A program made the translations under genes and the position numbers. Of a stretch of DNA of 64,000 bases, positions 21,882 through 34,066 are shown piece by piece. The notes beneath the pieces are model-generated. The model had not been told where the DNA came from. It worked only from the letters and a program-made list of their open reading frames with translations, and made no database searches. Source of the stretch: Grifola frondosa (Eukaryota; Basidiomycota; Agaricomycetes; Polyporales; Grifolaceae); assembly GCA_001683735.1 (NCBI GenBank), contig LUGG01000003.1:1736001-1800000 (forward strand), given 5' to 3'. How positions within the stretch are numbered: position 1 is the first letter of the stretch; every line of letters begins with the position of its first letter.

Positions 21882-23365
21882 ACTGTGCCGAATTGTGTAC
21901 AAATGTGAGGATGGAGGGTCGCTTCTTGTTTGTTGTGGTGTTTTCTGGTTGTCGTTTTGGATTTGTCTTGCAGATAGATCCGTGTAGTACCATTTGTTCA
22001 TAACGTTTTGGATATCAACATGCGTGTCTCGTTGCATCGTGGCTGAGAGCCCGTTATCTTAAGCTGACATGCTTGTTAGGCCCCTTGGGTATGTCGCATA
22101 CCGCAGGGATGAAACAGCTGGAATACGCAGCAGCTGGCTACGGAACGAACGTGAAGATATGAAGCGTGCCCGATTAGAGAATCACAGTCGCACACACTCC
22201 CCAATTACATCGATAGCGCAATGCGATCTTGAACCACCATAGCCATATCCCCTTGTTTCTGACATGGAGGCTGATCGCGAGGCGACCTTGCACGCGGCAT
22301 CGAAGCAATTAATGTCGCAAAAGCTCGCCGAAGAGGATGACATAGACGATCCTGCCCCTGTTAGCCATGCCATGATCAGCGCAATCGCACGAAATGAGAT
22401 GCAGCACTACGTACCAATCGCCCTACTAGGTACCTGTTTGCCCTACATGAATACGTACGTGAGTAGAGTGACGAGCGACCTGCAGGAGCTCGGCTCAGTC
22501 ATTCGAGTGTGAATAATTACGAAGTTCATTGCTTTCGAGACCGTCTTGTCATGGAGGTCAGCTTTAAGGACGACCGTCGGAGAGCACCGGCGACGATTCA
22601 AGTAAGCTCATCGGCGATCACCGACGAGCGCTCTGGCGCCTCCTCGCGGAAGCTTTTCTGTTTCCTCCAGTATGAACGTACTGTAACACGTCGCTGAATT
22701 CATCCGTTAAAATCAGCCTAACCATAAACACGCGTCGAGCATCGCATCTGAACACCCATTCAAACGTTTTGACATGTCCATGACGTTCGAGGAACCCCAT
22801 TTGCTCACGCAGGCTGAGCCAGTGCTGTTGCGACCATGTTCCGCGACTTCTCCAGATGTTTGTGCTAGCGCATGTTTACCTCCTGGCCCCTGCGGATGAA
22901 GAGAAAGGCCACATTTCATCTCCGAGGAATCAATAATGTGATGCCGCATCAACCGGGGCACCATCTTCAGCTAGGTACATCACTCATCCACTGACTTCTG
23001 TGAACGAATCGCTACCAATGGTACGTCGGGCTCCAGCTGCACTGTGGCGTATATAAAACATCTACTAAACTTGTTCTTTATGTTTGATGTTCTTGCTGGG
23101 CTGAGGGATGGAACTAATCTCTGTGTAAGATTAGAACCTGCCCAGCGCTTCACGCCATCTTCAGCAATCCTCACTACAATTGATCTTGCCTTGAAGTTGG
23201 TCACAACCTCGAGGCGTTGGCGTCTACCGTGGGACTCCAGCCCTCACGCAGTGCAAACGCCACGCTTAGCCGAGTGCATATAAAGGTGCCACTCCTCGGA
23301 ATTCCAACCTTCGGCGCGCAACCGCAACTCCCCTTCGACTTAACTTTTCTACTCATACACTTGCA
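21882..23365. other. No clear gene; one weak open frame at 22264-22512
   Basis: The frame at 22264 (MEADREATLHAASKQLMSQK, then ISAIARNEMQHYVP) has protein-like composition and could be an exon. I found no partner exons or family match. The rest shows nothing I can support. The last 100 bp are the likely promoter of the next gene. Confidence 0.35.
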
Positions 23366-24318
23366 ATGGCCTACCCGCATACGACACGTACAACAACCAG
23401 ATTGCTGTCCCTCACCGGACTATGTCTTATGGAGCACAATATGGTGCTCACGGCGACTATTACAATGACCCCGTTACCGCAGGAGTCTATGGGGAGGTAA
23501 GGCATCCGTAATCCTGGATGCACACTATGCTCACACATCATGTAGAATTATCCGCATGGAGCCTATCCGGTTTATCCTCCTCAACATACTGTTAGTCAAT
23601 ATGGTCGAGGTCAGGATTTGGCTTCTCTGCTCTCGTCGGTTTAGTACTTCACTCGCTAACGCTGTCCAATTTTCAGCTTATGATGACCTCGATTTGAGGG
23701 ATCCTTACTATGGTGGTGAACGTCTTGGTACTCCCTATATGCGCCATAGGCGCTACTCGTCTATGTCCCGTTCGCTTTCGCGCCACGGACGTCCTGGCCT
23801 CGATGGCTATCGGCGCATGAGTTCCACCGTCATTAAATTCAAGCGCAAGGGCGGCTTCCGTAGCGGTATCACACTTGGAGAGGCCATGTCTGACGCGCAC
23901 CTGTCGGGAAACGACTCGTATTCGTTGTATGACCTCAATGCCGATCATCGAGGAAGAATTATTCTGAAAATTAGGGCAAGTCTTCCGAATCCTTGACGCA
24001 CTGATGATGTGCTGATCTTCTTGCGGCTGTGCAGTGGACTGGGTATACGTCGATGACATATGAGTTACCGGTCGATGGTTACGACGGACACGTTCAACTA
24101 CAGACTCTGGCGAGAAGAATTGCCCGTGCATGCGTGCACTTCCTTCAGGTATGCCCACAATTTTATTCGCTCACGTCACCGATCGCTTCATGTCGCTCAT
24201 CTTGTTTCTATGTTTCTGTTAGGCTAATATGATCCCTATCTCGTGGGACCGTGTCATTCTGTACCACCTCGAGGAGGTCTCCCCTGGCGTTTGGCAACCT
24301 GTTATGTCTACGAGCTGA
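23366..24318 (+). CDS. DUF6741-like basidiomycete protein of unknown function
   Basis: The N-terminal half is Tyr/Gly-rich and low complexity (MSYGAQYGAHGDYYNDP, NYPHGAYPVYPP, then RHRRYSSMSRSLSRHGRPG). The C-terminal half is a compact conserved domain: STVIKFKRKGGFRSGITLGE, LYDLNADHRGRIILKIR, WTGYTSMTYELPV, LARRIARACVHFLQ and WDRVILYHLEEVSPGVWQP. Exons are 23366-23496, 23546-23609, 23678-23975, 24035-24148 and 24223-24318. The third intron starts with GC (AGG|GCAAGT) and ends TGCAG, a GC-AG intron. The start ATG at 23366 is one base out of frame with the rest, beside a CCC run at 23374-23376. The family is recalled from memory, so the name is tentative, but the domain is clearly real. Confidence 0.7.
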
Positions 24319-26036
24319 AGGGTAGTTTGTCGGTCTACCACAAACTTGCTTGCCTCGTCCGCTATTTGTCTGCTAGCAAAAATGGTAGGCCGCTCGCAGG
24401 ACCTGCCGGCCGAATGTAGTTGGAGTTTTGGTCTTGTTTATTTCTTAGGCTACTCTTATATGAACTCTTTAAGCTGTACACTAACCCAGCCTTGTACATA
24501 AAACAATATTTCATGGGCAATCGAATATGTCGTGAGGGAAGACATGCTCTGATTACTCAAGTTTCAACGTTGGACCAACTGCAGACTGTTATCGGAAACG
24601 ACCAAAGGGTATATATCAATTGATTCTGTAGCGCGCAAAACAGAATACAGCTAGGCAAGTTTGGTATGATATGTGATGCCATTGAAACGGCGATACTATC
24701 GTCTCTTGCTGAGGGCACTGCGGTGTTCTCTCTCGCTACGAGGAGTGCTTCTAATTCCAAGCGTGCGCTTTACCTTGGTCAACAGAGAGACATGGGTTTC
24801 TCTTCCACGACCCTAGGGGTTCGTGATCGAAGTTAGCTGATACGTGTTCGATGATAAGGAGGAACCGCATTACCATCGCTCGGAGCTCGTGTTTTGCGTG
24901 TTTTCTGCCGGATCTTGTTGTGTTTGGGTTGGAGAGAGCAGCCTCTACAAAATAGGTGCACATTGATTACTCAAGAGCTTCCAGACTTTAGAGCGATGGT
25001 CAACTCACTGTAGCCTCCGGCTACGCGATCTTGGTCCTTCCTATGAAAATGCAGACCTGGGATACGACGACGCGTGCTAGAGGTACTTTCGCGAAGATCG
25101 CTGCGGCGTCCAAAGAGGGGCATTCTCGATAAGTGTGAGTGTGTGGTCGGAGTCAATTATGAGGAGTGTTTCACAATTCAGCGTGTTGCAGTACGTGGAC
25201 GTGCGAACTGTGGGACCATCACCGAGCCCATCATATTTATGTGGATGTTGAGCACGACGTCACCGCAAAACAAAGTCATTAGAACAATGGAAGTGGTGCT
25301 ATAGCCTACGTCGCTGGTGGGGTGAAAAGAAGTAGAGCTGAGTTCGGCCAAATTCACGGTCTCAAACCGTGAGTGTTACATGGGGTCACGGACGTCACGA
25401 AGCGGTCACCCGCCCCAGGCTTGAGTGCCCAGCTGTGACTGCCTCAAACAGCAGTCCCGAGTACATTATAAAATACAAATTTATTTTGGGACCAATATAG
25501 AGCACTGTCAAATACAGATCATCAAAATTTGAGGGAAAATGGGGTGCGACAAGGGAGAGGGAGGCCAATACATGTTTGCGCCGAGGCAGCCACCAAGGCG
25601 CGAGGCGAAACCGTAAATTGACGCGCTGAAACCGTGAATTTACCGGTGAGAATGAAGCTGAGGAGGGGTGGAATTTCGCAGGGCACCGCGCGAGAGAGCG
25701 CGCGAAATTTTGCGTGATGGGGTAAATTCACGGTCTCGGATTTACAGTCTCGCGTACCTGCACGGCGGCATGGCAGGACCGTCACGCTTTGGGCGCCGGG
25801 AACGGTCAGGTGATGCGTTACTTCGAGACCGTAAACCCCAGCGTGGGGGCGGCGTGACCAAACAGTAAATGTGCGTGACAGAACCGTGAATATAACGGAA
25901 GAATTCAAGCAGGTTCAAGCCACCAACACGATGTCATATTGCCTTTTCAAGATACCGTGACAGAACGTCACAAACAACTAATGTCACACATTTTACTCAC
26001 ACCGCCTCGGCGATCCCGGCTCGTTCATGCACATGC
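24319..26036. other. Gene-free stretch with a cluster of short inverted motifs
   Basis: No gene is supported. The right part, 25351-25892, holds repeated copies of a CCGTGAATTTAC-type motif in both orientations, listed separately. The last 150 bp are the upstream region of TAD1. Confidence 0.45.
25351..25892. repeat. Cluster of short inverted motifs (CCGTGAATTTAC type)
   Basis: Copies or near copies appear at 25351-25373 (AATTCACGGT...AAACCGTGAG, itself inverted), 25609-25643, 25722-25738, 25826-25836 and 25881-25892, in both directions. Such spacing is common in non-autonomous DNA transposons with subterminal repeats. I could not define ends or a target duplication. Confidence 0.4.
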
Positions 26037-27476
26037 ATGCTGAACAGCTTCGCCGCTGATTTTATCGCGTCTGAGGTTCACAGTCTCTATTATTCTGTCA
26101 AGTTCAAGCCGCCTCTTGAACAATTCACGATATTGGCGTCATTCGTGGTCGTGAATGCCGATTCTCTGAAGATCATTTCTCTTGCGACAGGCTCGAAATG
26201 CTTACCCGCCTCACGACTACCTAAAGAGGGCGACGCTGTTCATGATAGCCATGCAGAGGTGCTTGCTCGAAGGGGCGCTGTACGCTGGTTCATGGAAGAA
26301 GTGCAGCGCGCCAATTCAAGTGCTAGCGACTGGATCCAGAAGGATACGGATGGAAAGTATTCGCTCCGCGAAGGCATCCGGGTCATCTTATACGTATCCA
26401 CTGTTCCATGTAAGTAATCTCTTTTTCTACCTCATGAACGTAGCTGAGATCAGGCAGGCGGCGATGCATCAACACGTTTCTTGGCGTCCTTTCAAGATCC
26501 GGACATGGCAGCTTTGAAGGATTCCACCAAGTTCGCTGAACTACCTCCTAACGCCGCCTCCAGAGGTCGTGATAACTATTCCCTGTACGGTGTCTTACGC
26601 ACTAAGCCAGGACGCGCTGATTCGCCACGTACACTGTGCATGTCTTGCAGCGACAAGATCGCCACCTGGAACGTGCTAGGTGTACAAGGTGCTTTGGCAT
26701 CAAGCTTCCTGCGCCCAATTTACATCACCAGCGTCATTGTTGGTGAAGTCGGTATCAACATGCAAGCTACTGTTCAAGAGGATTGTTCAAGAGCTTTCTT
26801 CGAAAGACTCGAGACTTTAGATGGTTGGTTCCATTGTTAACATCGCATGGCCCGTAGTGAACAATGATGCAGGGAAATTGCCGATGGGATATCAGTTGAA
26901 TCGACCCACATTGCAATTCACTTTAGTTCCATTCGTGCATTCCCGCTCTGTGTTGGGCTGCAGCAACTCTTGCAACAACTGTACGTGCGCAATATCTCAA
27001 GTCGTATTACTCTTTGCCTCAATTTGAACGTGCTGTGAAAAAGCGTTGTGCTGGTTCGCAGACTCTCCTCAAGCGCAGGACGTTCTCATCAATGGACTCC
27101 GACGTGGTGTGCCCCCGAAGCATCGTCATAACCCGAAGTTCAGGTGATTGTCTTCATTCATTGATGCACATGGCGCTGGGAGCCGAACGTGAACAGACCG
27201 CAGCTCTCAAAGATAGCTCTCTTCAAACTGTACGAACAGACTGCGAGTGTGCTTGGCTCGCCGCCGAAGCCGTGCGTTAAGTTCACAACAACATTGATCA
27301 AAATATTTACTGTGAATGCGTAGCGGAACATCAACATATCACGACTTCAAGCAGTCCATGTACGAGTATCAAGCAGCCAAGTCGGTGTTGCGCGGAAAGG
27401 GACCCCCTTCGAAGGTTGGGTAAGAAGTGGTATAGAGTGGGAAAGTTTTGACTCGAACGGTATATGCTACGAATGA
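26037..27476 (+). CDS. TAD1: tRNA-specific adenosine deaminase 1
   Basis: Tad1/ADAT1 converts adenosine 37 of tRNA-Ala to inosine using a zinc-activated water. The zinc site is visible: HAE in [16 protein letters not shown] (His ligand, Glu proton shuttle), Cys of TVPCGDAST across the first intron, and Cys of [17 protein letters not shown]. The [16 protein letters not shown] region, [19 protein letters not shown] and a C-terminal [12 protein letters not shown] complete the family pattern. Exon 1 is 26037-26409, exon 2 26458-26823, and exon 3 starts at 26873; three more follow. The frame slips at a run of five C (27403-27407). With the slip allowed, the protein ends at 27476 with a typical EGWVRSG tail; without it, it stops at 27420. 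The start at 26037 gives a normal-length N-terminus. Confidence 0.88.
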
Positions 27477-27572
27477 ACGTTGAACAAAACGAATTGAACT
27501 TTCCGACTTGTAGTGGCGGATGCCGTGGCGCGACTCGAAAATCAAGAACATGTCAGCACAAGATCAAGGTGG

Positions 27573-27600
27573 TGCAAGAGCAAGAGCAAGAGCAAGAGCA
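27573..27600. repeat. Hexanucleotide microsatellite (GCAAGA)n
   Basis: Just under five tandem copies lie about 100 bp downstream of the TAD1 stop, probably in its 3' untranslated region or the spacer. Confidence 0.8.
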
Positions 27601-27667
27601 ATTCACCGTGACGTGATATCCTAGATCCCAAGATTGATAGCAATCAAATCGAGTGCAAGTCAATGTT

Positions 27668-28253
27668 CAACGCGTGAAACGTGACCGAGTCTTGCGAATA
27701 CCCCCGCGAAGTTTGCGCACAATGCGATCAAGATGACGGGTCAAGCTAGACGACTGCAGGCGTCCCACAAAGATATCAATGCAACAACAAGAGCGAGAGA
27801 AGAACCGATACTCACCGTCGAAAACAACCCTGTTTTAAAGAAGGCGCTGTATCCAATGGCACTAATGTCATTATTGCGAGCCCCCCGATCGGGAAAGACG
27901 AAATCCGAAGTCATAGAATACGTGGGCGACATGGGCTATAAGCATATTTGAGCACTATCCTGTTGATGTGTTCATATCTGGACTCACAGGAAATTCGACC
28001 GTGTCCCTCTCGAAGCCGCCAGTTTCATGGTCCTCTGGTATCAAAGGTGTCTGACCGCCAGCGCAGTTTCAAGTACAAACAAAAAGAAGAATGATCGGAA
28101 GCTCACCTCGTAGAAAGCGTCCGACGGATCAGCAGGCAACACAACATACGGCCGAACAGAGTGCCAGAAGAGATAAACGTCAATCTCGTAATCGTCTTCA
28201 TAGCCCCGTGTGACCAATCCGGGCAAGTATTCTTGTGGGATGAATTCTCTCAT
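27668..28253 (-). CDS. Small hypothetical protein, family member 2
   Basis: Paralogue of the gene at 21301, on the opposite strand. The first exon gives MREFIPQEYLPGLVTRGYED, then DVYLFWHSVRPYVVLPAD. A second (about 27991-28052) gives TPLIPEDHETGGFERD, and a third SPTYSMTSDFVFPDRG followed by AIGYSAFFKTGLFST. The last gives a basic tail, RHLDRIVRKLRGGIRKTRSR, and the stop at 27668. The order MREFIP, YLFW, SDFxFPD, GYSxxFxxGLF, basic tail is the same in both. Function is unknown. Stop and start are chosen from this match. Confidence 0.6.
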
Positions 28254-31053
28254 CGCCGTGCTCAGTCTTTACCGGAAGAGACGAGGTCTGGAGGTGGCAG
28301 AGGGGGGAAAAAAGAGGGGAATCCATCCGCCAGAACTGTGGTCGTCCTTTAAATGAGGCGACGGGTTCTTGAGGGCGATTTTACGCAACAATGCCGACTA
28401 AAGCGCCGCATCAAGGGTCGACGGGCCAACTTACGCGAGTGTGGTCTTCTGTGCACGGTCTTCCAGCTAAGTTTCTTGCCAGGGACGCATCTCTGCAGTG
28501 AAGGACGGTCTGGAGCCTGTGCAATGTTAGTGCATGAAAGGTGATCAGCGCGAGCCAAGACATTCCTTTCCGAAGCTGATTATGCCCGAAGGTACACCAA
28601 AATTGCCAGCCACTCCAACCACTTCCTCAATACTACGATTGATAGCACAGCAATCAATCTAGCAAGCGCAACTTCATAGTCTATCTGACTTCTCACAGTC
28701 GCCTCCAGACAGACTACGACTGCCATAATATTCTTGGACAGCAGGAACCTGCTCAGCATCAAGACATTGCGATATGCACTCGAAAACCGAAGCAATTCAG
28801 TAGTATCAATTCCATCATTGTGCATACATCAAGTCTCACATCCACAACTATGCACTTCATGTGATGTATTCCACAACACACAAGGGTACGTGTTTTATAA
28901 AACCAATAACTTACACCTCATCGCCCTTCACGGTGTCATTTCGTCATAAGCCTGTCACAGGTGTGTGACGACGTGACACTGTGATGTGCAAGGGGTACTC
29001 GTGACAATATTGAGGCTCACCTTGATATTATTTCAGCGTACTAGAATCCATTTGGCGGATTTCTTTCCATGCTTGAGAGCATATGAGAACCCTTCAGGGC
29101 ACAATCCATGGACGAAAATTCCTGGGCGAATTACGATCCGACTGCCCGCCTGGGCAGTCCGCCTCGCGCAAGGGAGTTTTGATGACGCCCAAGATTCCTG
29201 AAGAATCCACAAAAAAAGTCGTGATTGCGCAAGACCAGCGTAAAGATTCAGCACAATTGCATCGAAACTCGGTTTGAATAATTGGCAAAGATGGTCGAAG
29301 CACAGAAGATCGAAATATGTTTCCTCAACTTGAACAGAAAGAATCTCTACAGGTGGTGCAATGCCAGACTGCAGAATGTTACGAACTATCAGAAGATCAA
29401 GTCGTGCAAAAAACGAACCGTAACTGTGGCGAGCAAATTTCGGGCAAGCTTTTCAGTCCCCAAGGCAAATCCTACATGTCGCCGCCGAGTTATGCTCCAT
29501 CCAGAAGAGCAAAAGCAAGAGCAGGAGAGCAACGTTATCGTCGCATCACGAAGCTACTTGATCGCGACGCTGCAAGTGCGTGCCGCCGTTGCCGGGGCCG
29601 GTTACTGGAACCCCTCCGGTCACGCCGCCTCCCTTTCCTTCGATAACAAGGCTTGCAGCTCGCTCTGGAGGACGTGTTCTCTGTAAACCCCTTCATCTTG
29701 CGTGAACGACATTCAGCTTTGTCCGGATTGCCCACCAACTGGGGCGGCTCACATCACCTCCCTCTTACCGGGAGTTTGCAGTGTCATTGTGGCACATCCT
29801 AACTGCTTAATTATTTTTCATCAACGTCCTCGATGCATACGTTCACTACAGGATATCTCCGTCACAAATTTCACGCGCCACTCCAGTCCTATGTCTTGGT
29901 GGTCTCCCTCGTGCGGTGGCTTGGACGACCCTACTCACAAATTGCGTACTCTGGTGCCTGCAGCCCACGTTTCTGGCTACCTTCAGCTCAGGGATCCACC
30001 ATCCGTCAAGAAGCCCTGTGATCTGCAATAACAGAGAGCATATGCGGAAGCGATGGATTAGCGTTCAATGAAGTTTCTTGAAGGGCAAGGGAGTCAAGGA
30101 ATCTGACGGGGTCTGCATCGCGAATTTTTGTCGTTGAATTCAGCCGGGGAACATCCTGATCGGATGTATGGCAAGGTGAGGTTTTCCAACCGTTATGATT
30201 CCCTACCACCTCATAGCTTCCATGTACATTATATTGCAGACTTCCTAACACTGGGTACCGGGGCTTTGGCAGCGGCAGGTTGAATACTTCCTTGAAGTTC
30301 CACCAAGAAGCTTCAATGGGTGAGATATGCCACAGCGACAGACTCTTCAACAAGGACCGTATGAATACTTCCAATCTCGCCGATCTGTAGGTCAAGGCTT
30401 ACTCCAGGATCGATGGTGCGATACTAGATTATATGCCTCGGAGTAATATTCACGTTCATTGTATTCTACACATCACACGCTGCATAATCTATGCTGAACT
30501 TGTTTGTGAGGACGTCGGCCCGAATATGCGCCTTGTGGAGAAGCTTTCTCCGCGTGTATTTCTCCGCAAACTTCTAATCGCAGTGCCAGAGGAGCGCGAT
30601 GCTCGTTTGAGTAGCCACACATTACCCGTGCCACAGTTCTGAGGGTGAGTCCAAATAATCAGTTGACGCCATCCCAACGTTCATGGACGTTGCGTTTCGC
30701 CCACTACAGCCGTTCCTGTTGCAATTTCCGCCGAGTCACTACCGTAGGCTTCGCGATTTTGGTTGGCGAAGAAAGTCCCGCTTACTTGCGTCAGGACAGC
30801 AGCCGTGCCATGCTTTCGCCCAAATACTATTCCATCCGACGTTACGAAATCCACGAAGCAAGTAATCTATTGAAGGTCTACATAACAACTGCATAGGAAT
30901 TTGACAGATAGACAACCTAAAAATGTGGACAGCAAAAGAACAACAAAAAGGAATAAGTGATGGAAAACGTCGAGTCTTATTACATGGCTCCTATCGTGCA
31001 CAGATCGTGAGGGAAAAGTCGTCCAAGTTCGTTAATAGTCAGGTTCACCGTCG
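28254..31053. other. Gene-poor stretch, nothing recognised
   Basis: There are several open frames of 60-130 codons on both strands, none with known motifs or a consistent splice chain. Around 28930-28985 there is a dense set of GTGAC/GTCAC words. I cannot support a gene here. Confidence 0.45.
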
Positions 31054-32909
31054 CTATTGAGTTTGTGTTTGAGGTTGGGGAGTTTTGGAGGTGATAGCAG
31101 GGGTATTCTCGAGCGTCATAGTCGACACGATCGGTGAAAGTGTCTTCGTAGCTATATCTGGAGAGCCTGTCACGGTCGCAAGATCGTCATCGCTTTGGGG
31201 GCCCAACGTTGGACTTGAGCGCTCTGAGCGTGCATCCGCAAGTTCCTTCCGTAGGGCTTCGAGCTCGCGTTCAAATCTAAGTCAAACGATTAGTCGAAAG
31301 CAAATATTCCGATCAACAAATCACTAACTTCCGGCCAAAGACTTCGATATAGAATCCTCCGCCATTCCATACGCTTACGGCGAATATGAACAGCAGAAAT
31401 ACCGAACTCCAGAAAGAGCTGTCATACAGAAGGAAGACGGCCGGGAGCTCGGTTAAAATAGAATACACTGACGAAAACTTTGTCAGAAGGAAAACACTAC
31501 ACCGACGTTATGGTCATACCTAGTTGTCCAAACATGAAGGCTATTTCACGGCTTTCTGCGGGAACAGTTGAAAGAGCGCGCCCAATAATACCTCGCTTGT
31601 CGTTGAGAAGATACGTGAAGGATGTAGCTCTTTGTCCGGACTGTACTTTGGCCCGGCGATTGATGAGAACGAACTAATAGTACAAACCGGTGAGAATTGT
31701 CACATACGATGCAAAGAAGAGCACACACTTTCCAGTACAACAGTTGCCAAATAAGGTCTGTGTAGAAAGTAATAGATTCATCACAAAATATACGAGAAGT
31801 AGAAGGAATCTTGGGCTCACAAATGATTCCACTCAGAATTAACGCATGGATAGGGTATAGATAGGGAAGTTCTGACAGAGCGGGGAAACGGTCCTCAGCA
31901 TTGGGATAGTAATGCCTGGAACAGGATACATTGAGAATCATCACAGCGACATTAAAGCAGCGATACTCACCGAATAACGGTGAACGAGAGAGGGGATAGA
32001 TATGAATGAACAATGACGTAACTTTGTCGAAGTCATGGAAGACAAGACTGTTCCGCCAGGTGATTACCGCGCTAGCGAGAGATCCATGTGATAAACAGTA
32101 ACAAGCGACGAACAAAGCCGGGTTCGATGGCATTACCCAGATATAGATCAGGTTGAGGACGTTGCAATAATAACACAGATCGAACAGGAAGTAATGCCAC
32201 GAACGCTTCTTATACTTGTAAACGCGCATCGGGAGATAGTATGCTGCCTGTAGGGTATATGCAACATGGATCCATCTGTTAAAAACATCTGTCAGCCTCG
32301 CAGTATTGTGGCAAAACAGAGACAACGCACTCTGGGGCTACGCCAAGTAGCAAAGCTGTCATAAAGAGGGACATGACTGCCATGAAGAACGTGACTTTTT
32401 CGCGTGTCCGGACGACTTTCGTGGAATGCCACGTCTCAGTTATCGAGATGACTCTCTGGGAGACCTACATAAATGACAGGATCGGTTAAGGGTACTCCAG
32501 GTAAATCGCGTGTGGCCACACCTTCAGTTTGAATCTCTGCATCTCCTTTTCTATTTGGTTGCTTGACGTGGGCACTATCTTGAACACGCCCTCCTTGAAC
32601 ACGTCTTTCTTGAGGACCTCATTCAATGTCTCCTCGGCCCTCAACTTCAAGCGATCGCTATGCTTGGCCAAGCTGCGCTGCAGCAAATCAAGTCGAGAAT
32701 CAAAGTATGTCTCCATTGTATCTATCACAGCATGAATGGATATTTCGAAACAACAAAGGCACAAGATGCGCACCGAGCAAAGTGAATCCGCTGGCCCAGT
32801 CAGAGATATCGTCACGTTTGAATCGCTCGAATGGCACGGAGAACACGCCACTATCAAAGCGACGCATGAGTGGCGGAGAGGGGGGACGGGATGTTGACGG
32901 GGTGTCCAT
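31054..32909 (-). CDS. GPC1: Glycerophosphocholine acyltransferase (DUF2838)
   Basis: Gpc1 transfers an acyl group from acyl-CoA to glycerophosphocholine, making lysophosphatidylcholine, and so recycles phosphatidylcholine in the endoplasmic reticulum. The N-terminal part is soluble with a coiled region (DLLQRSLAKHSDRLKLRAEE). The DUF2838 membrane core follows: EWIHVAYTLQAAYYLPMRVY, KKRSWHYFLFDLCYYCNVLN, CYCLSHGSLASAVITWRNSL, DKVTSLFIHIYP and ALSELPYLYPIHALILSG. At the end are hydrophobic helices and a Ser/Thr-rich tail. At least seven introns interrupt it. The start at 32909 (MDTPSTSRPPSPPLMRRFDS) and stop at 31054-31056 enclose a protein of the usual length. The upstream neighbour ISU1 starts only 278 bp away, head to head. 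Confidence 0.88.
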
Positions 32910-33187
32910 CGTCAGTCACGTAGAATGTTAGATGAGAGAACAGTGGAGGGGAATCAGATTGTGCGGTCTAAGCACTACACATGTGCGTCCTGGAGGTGGT
33001 TCAGAGTGCAGGCCGTAAGATCCATATCGGGACATTTTGCTTACATCAGCATCGGTTGCGATTGGCGCAAAGCACGTGAGACGGGCTCTATTCTTATTGG
33101 CGCGTTGGAAAGGCTTACTATTTGCTCCAGTCGGACGCTAGTCGGACTCTTACTCCGTGCCCATCTTCCTTCCCACCACTCCCTACA
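32910..33187. promoter_or_regulatory. Shared divergent promoter of GPC1 and ISU1
   Basis: 278 bp between two start codons facing away from each other. No TATA-like box is evident. A CCAAT-like ATTGG occurs at about 33060 and again near 33098. Confidence 0.4.
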
Positions 33188-33912
33188 ATGCTTCGCTCAT
33201 CCCTCACAAAGACCTTCAACGCATCCTCCCGTGCTAGTTGCAGTGCTGCACGACCTCTTTTATCCCGTGGGTATCACGAGAAGGTGATCGCACACTACGA
33301 GCGGCCCAGAAACGTATGTCGCACGGTCTAGATCTCCGAAATATTATCTGATAACACCAATTCGTGTTGCAGGTGGGTTCGTTGCCAAAGAACGATGCTG
33401 ACGTTGGAACTGGTCTCGTTGGTGCTCCTGCGTATGTTTCAGGTTACTCGGATACTTTCGAGATTGACCCCTATTCGTTATGACTAGGTGCGGCGATGTT
33501 ATGAAATTGCAAATCCGCGTCGACGAGAAGGGCATCATCTCCGACGTGAAATTCAAGACATTCGGATGTGGAAGTGCTATTGCGTCGAGCTCATATATGA
33601 CCGAACGGGTCAAGGGGCTGTCGCTGGAGGATGCCGAAAAGATCAAGAACACCGAGATTGCAAAAGAGTTGTGCTTGCCCCCGGTGAAGCTTCACTGTTC
33701 CAGTGAGCATCTCTTGCTATTTTCATCCTACTTTGGTTAATCTTGACAACCTTTCACTAGTGCTTGCCGAGGATGCCATTCGCTCTGCCATTCGGGATTA
33801 TCGCACAAAACGTAGCAAGCTGCCGGAGACCAAGAAATCCGGCTTCATTCATGTTTCGCAGAACTCAGCGACAAGCGAGACCGTAGTGACAGCGCACCCT
33901 TCATCGGCGTGA
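33188..33912 (+). CDS. ISU1: Mitochondrial iron-sulfur cluster scaffold
   Basis: Isu1 is the mitochondrial scaffold on which [2Fe-2S] clusters are built from sulfur given by Nfs1 and then passed on with the Hsp70/J-protein pair. The first exon encodes a mitochondrial presequence rich in Ser, Arg and Ala ([20 protein letters not shown]), then [14 protein letters not shown]. The three cluster cysteines are all present, in CGDVMK, FGCGSA and LHCS. The chaperone-binding LPPVK motif sits just before the last one. Exons are 33188-33313, 33373-33431, 33488-33702 and 33762-33912, with standard boundaries and an unbroken frame. Length is normal with a modest C-terminal extension. Confidence 0.95.
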
Positions 33913-34066
33913 TTGATTCTTGTCCATGCATGCATTTATACTTACACTGTATTCCCTTTGCACTTTTTACCACGATGTAACATTAGTCAACATTGATTTT
34001 ATCCTGCTTTCGCATGAGATTCGAATAGAGTCCGTATACATTTAAAATGGGGTGTCAATGTCTTGT

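Noticed and set aside
27573..27600. Repeat array considered as CRISPR or a coding repeat
   Set aside because: It is a plain 6-bp microsatellite without spacers in a eukaryotic genome, outside any gene.
28254..31053. Several open frames of 60-134 codons
   Set aside because: No motifs, no consistent splice sites and similar density on both strands; I cannot support genes.
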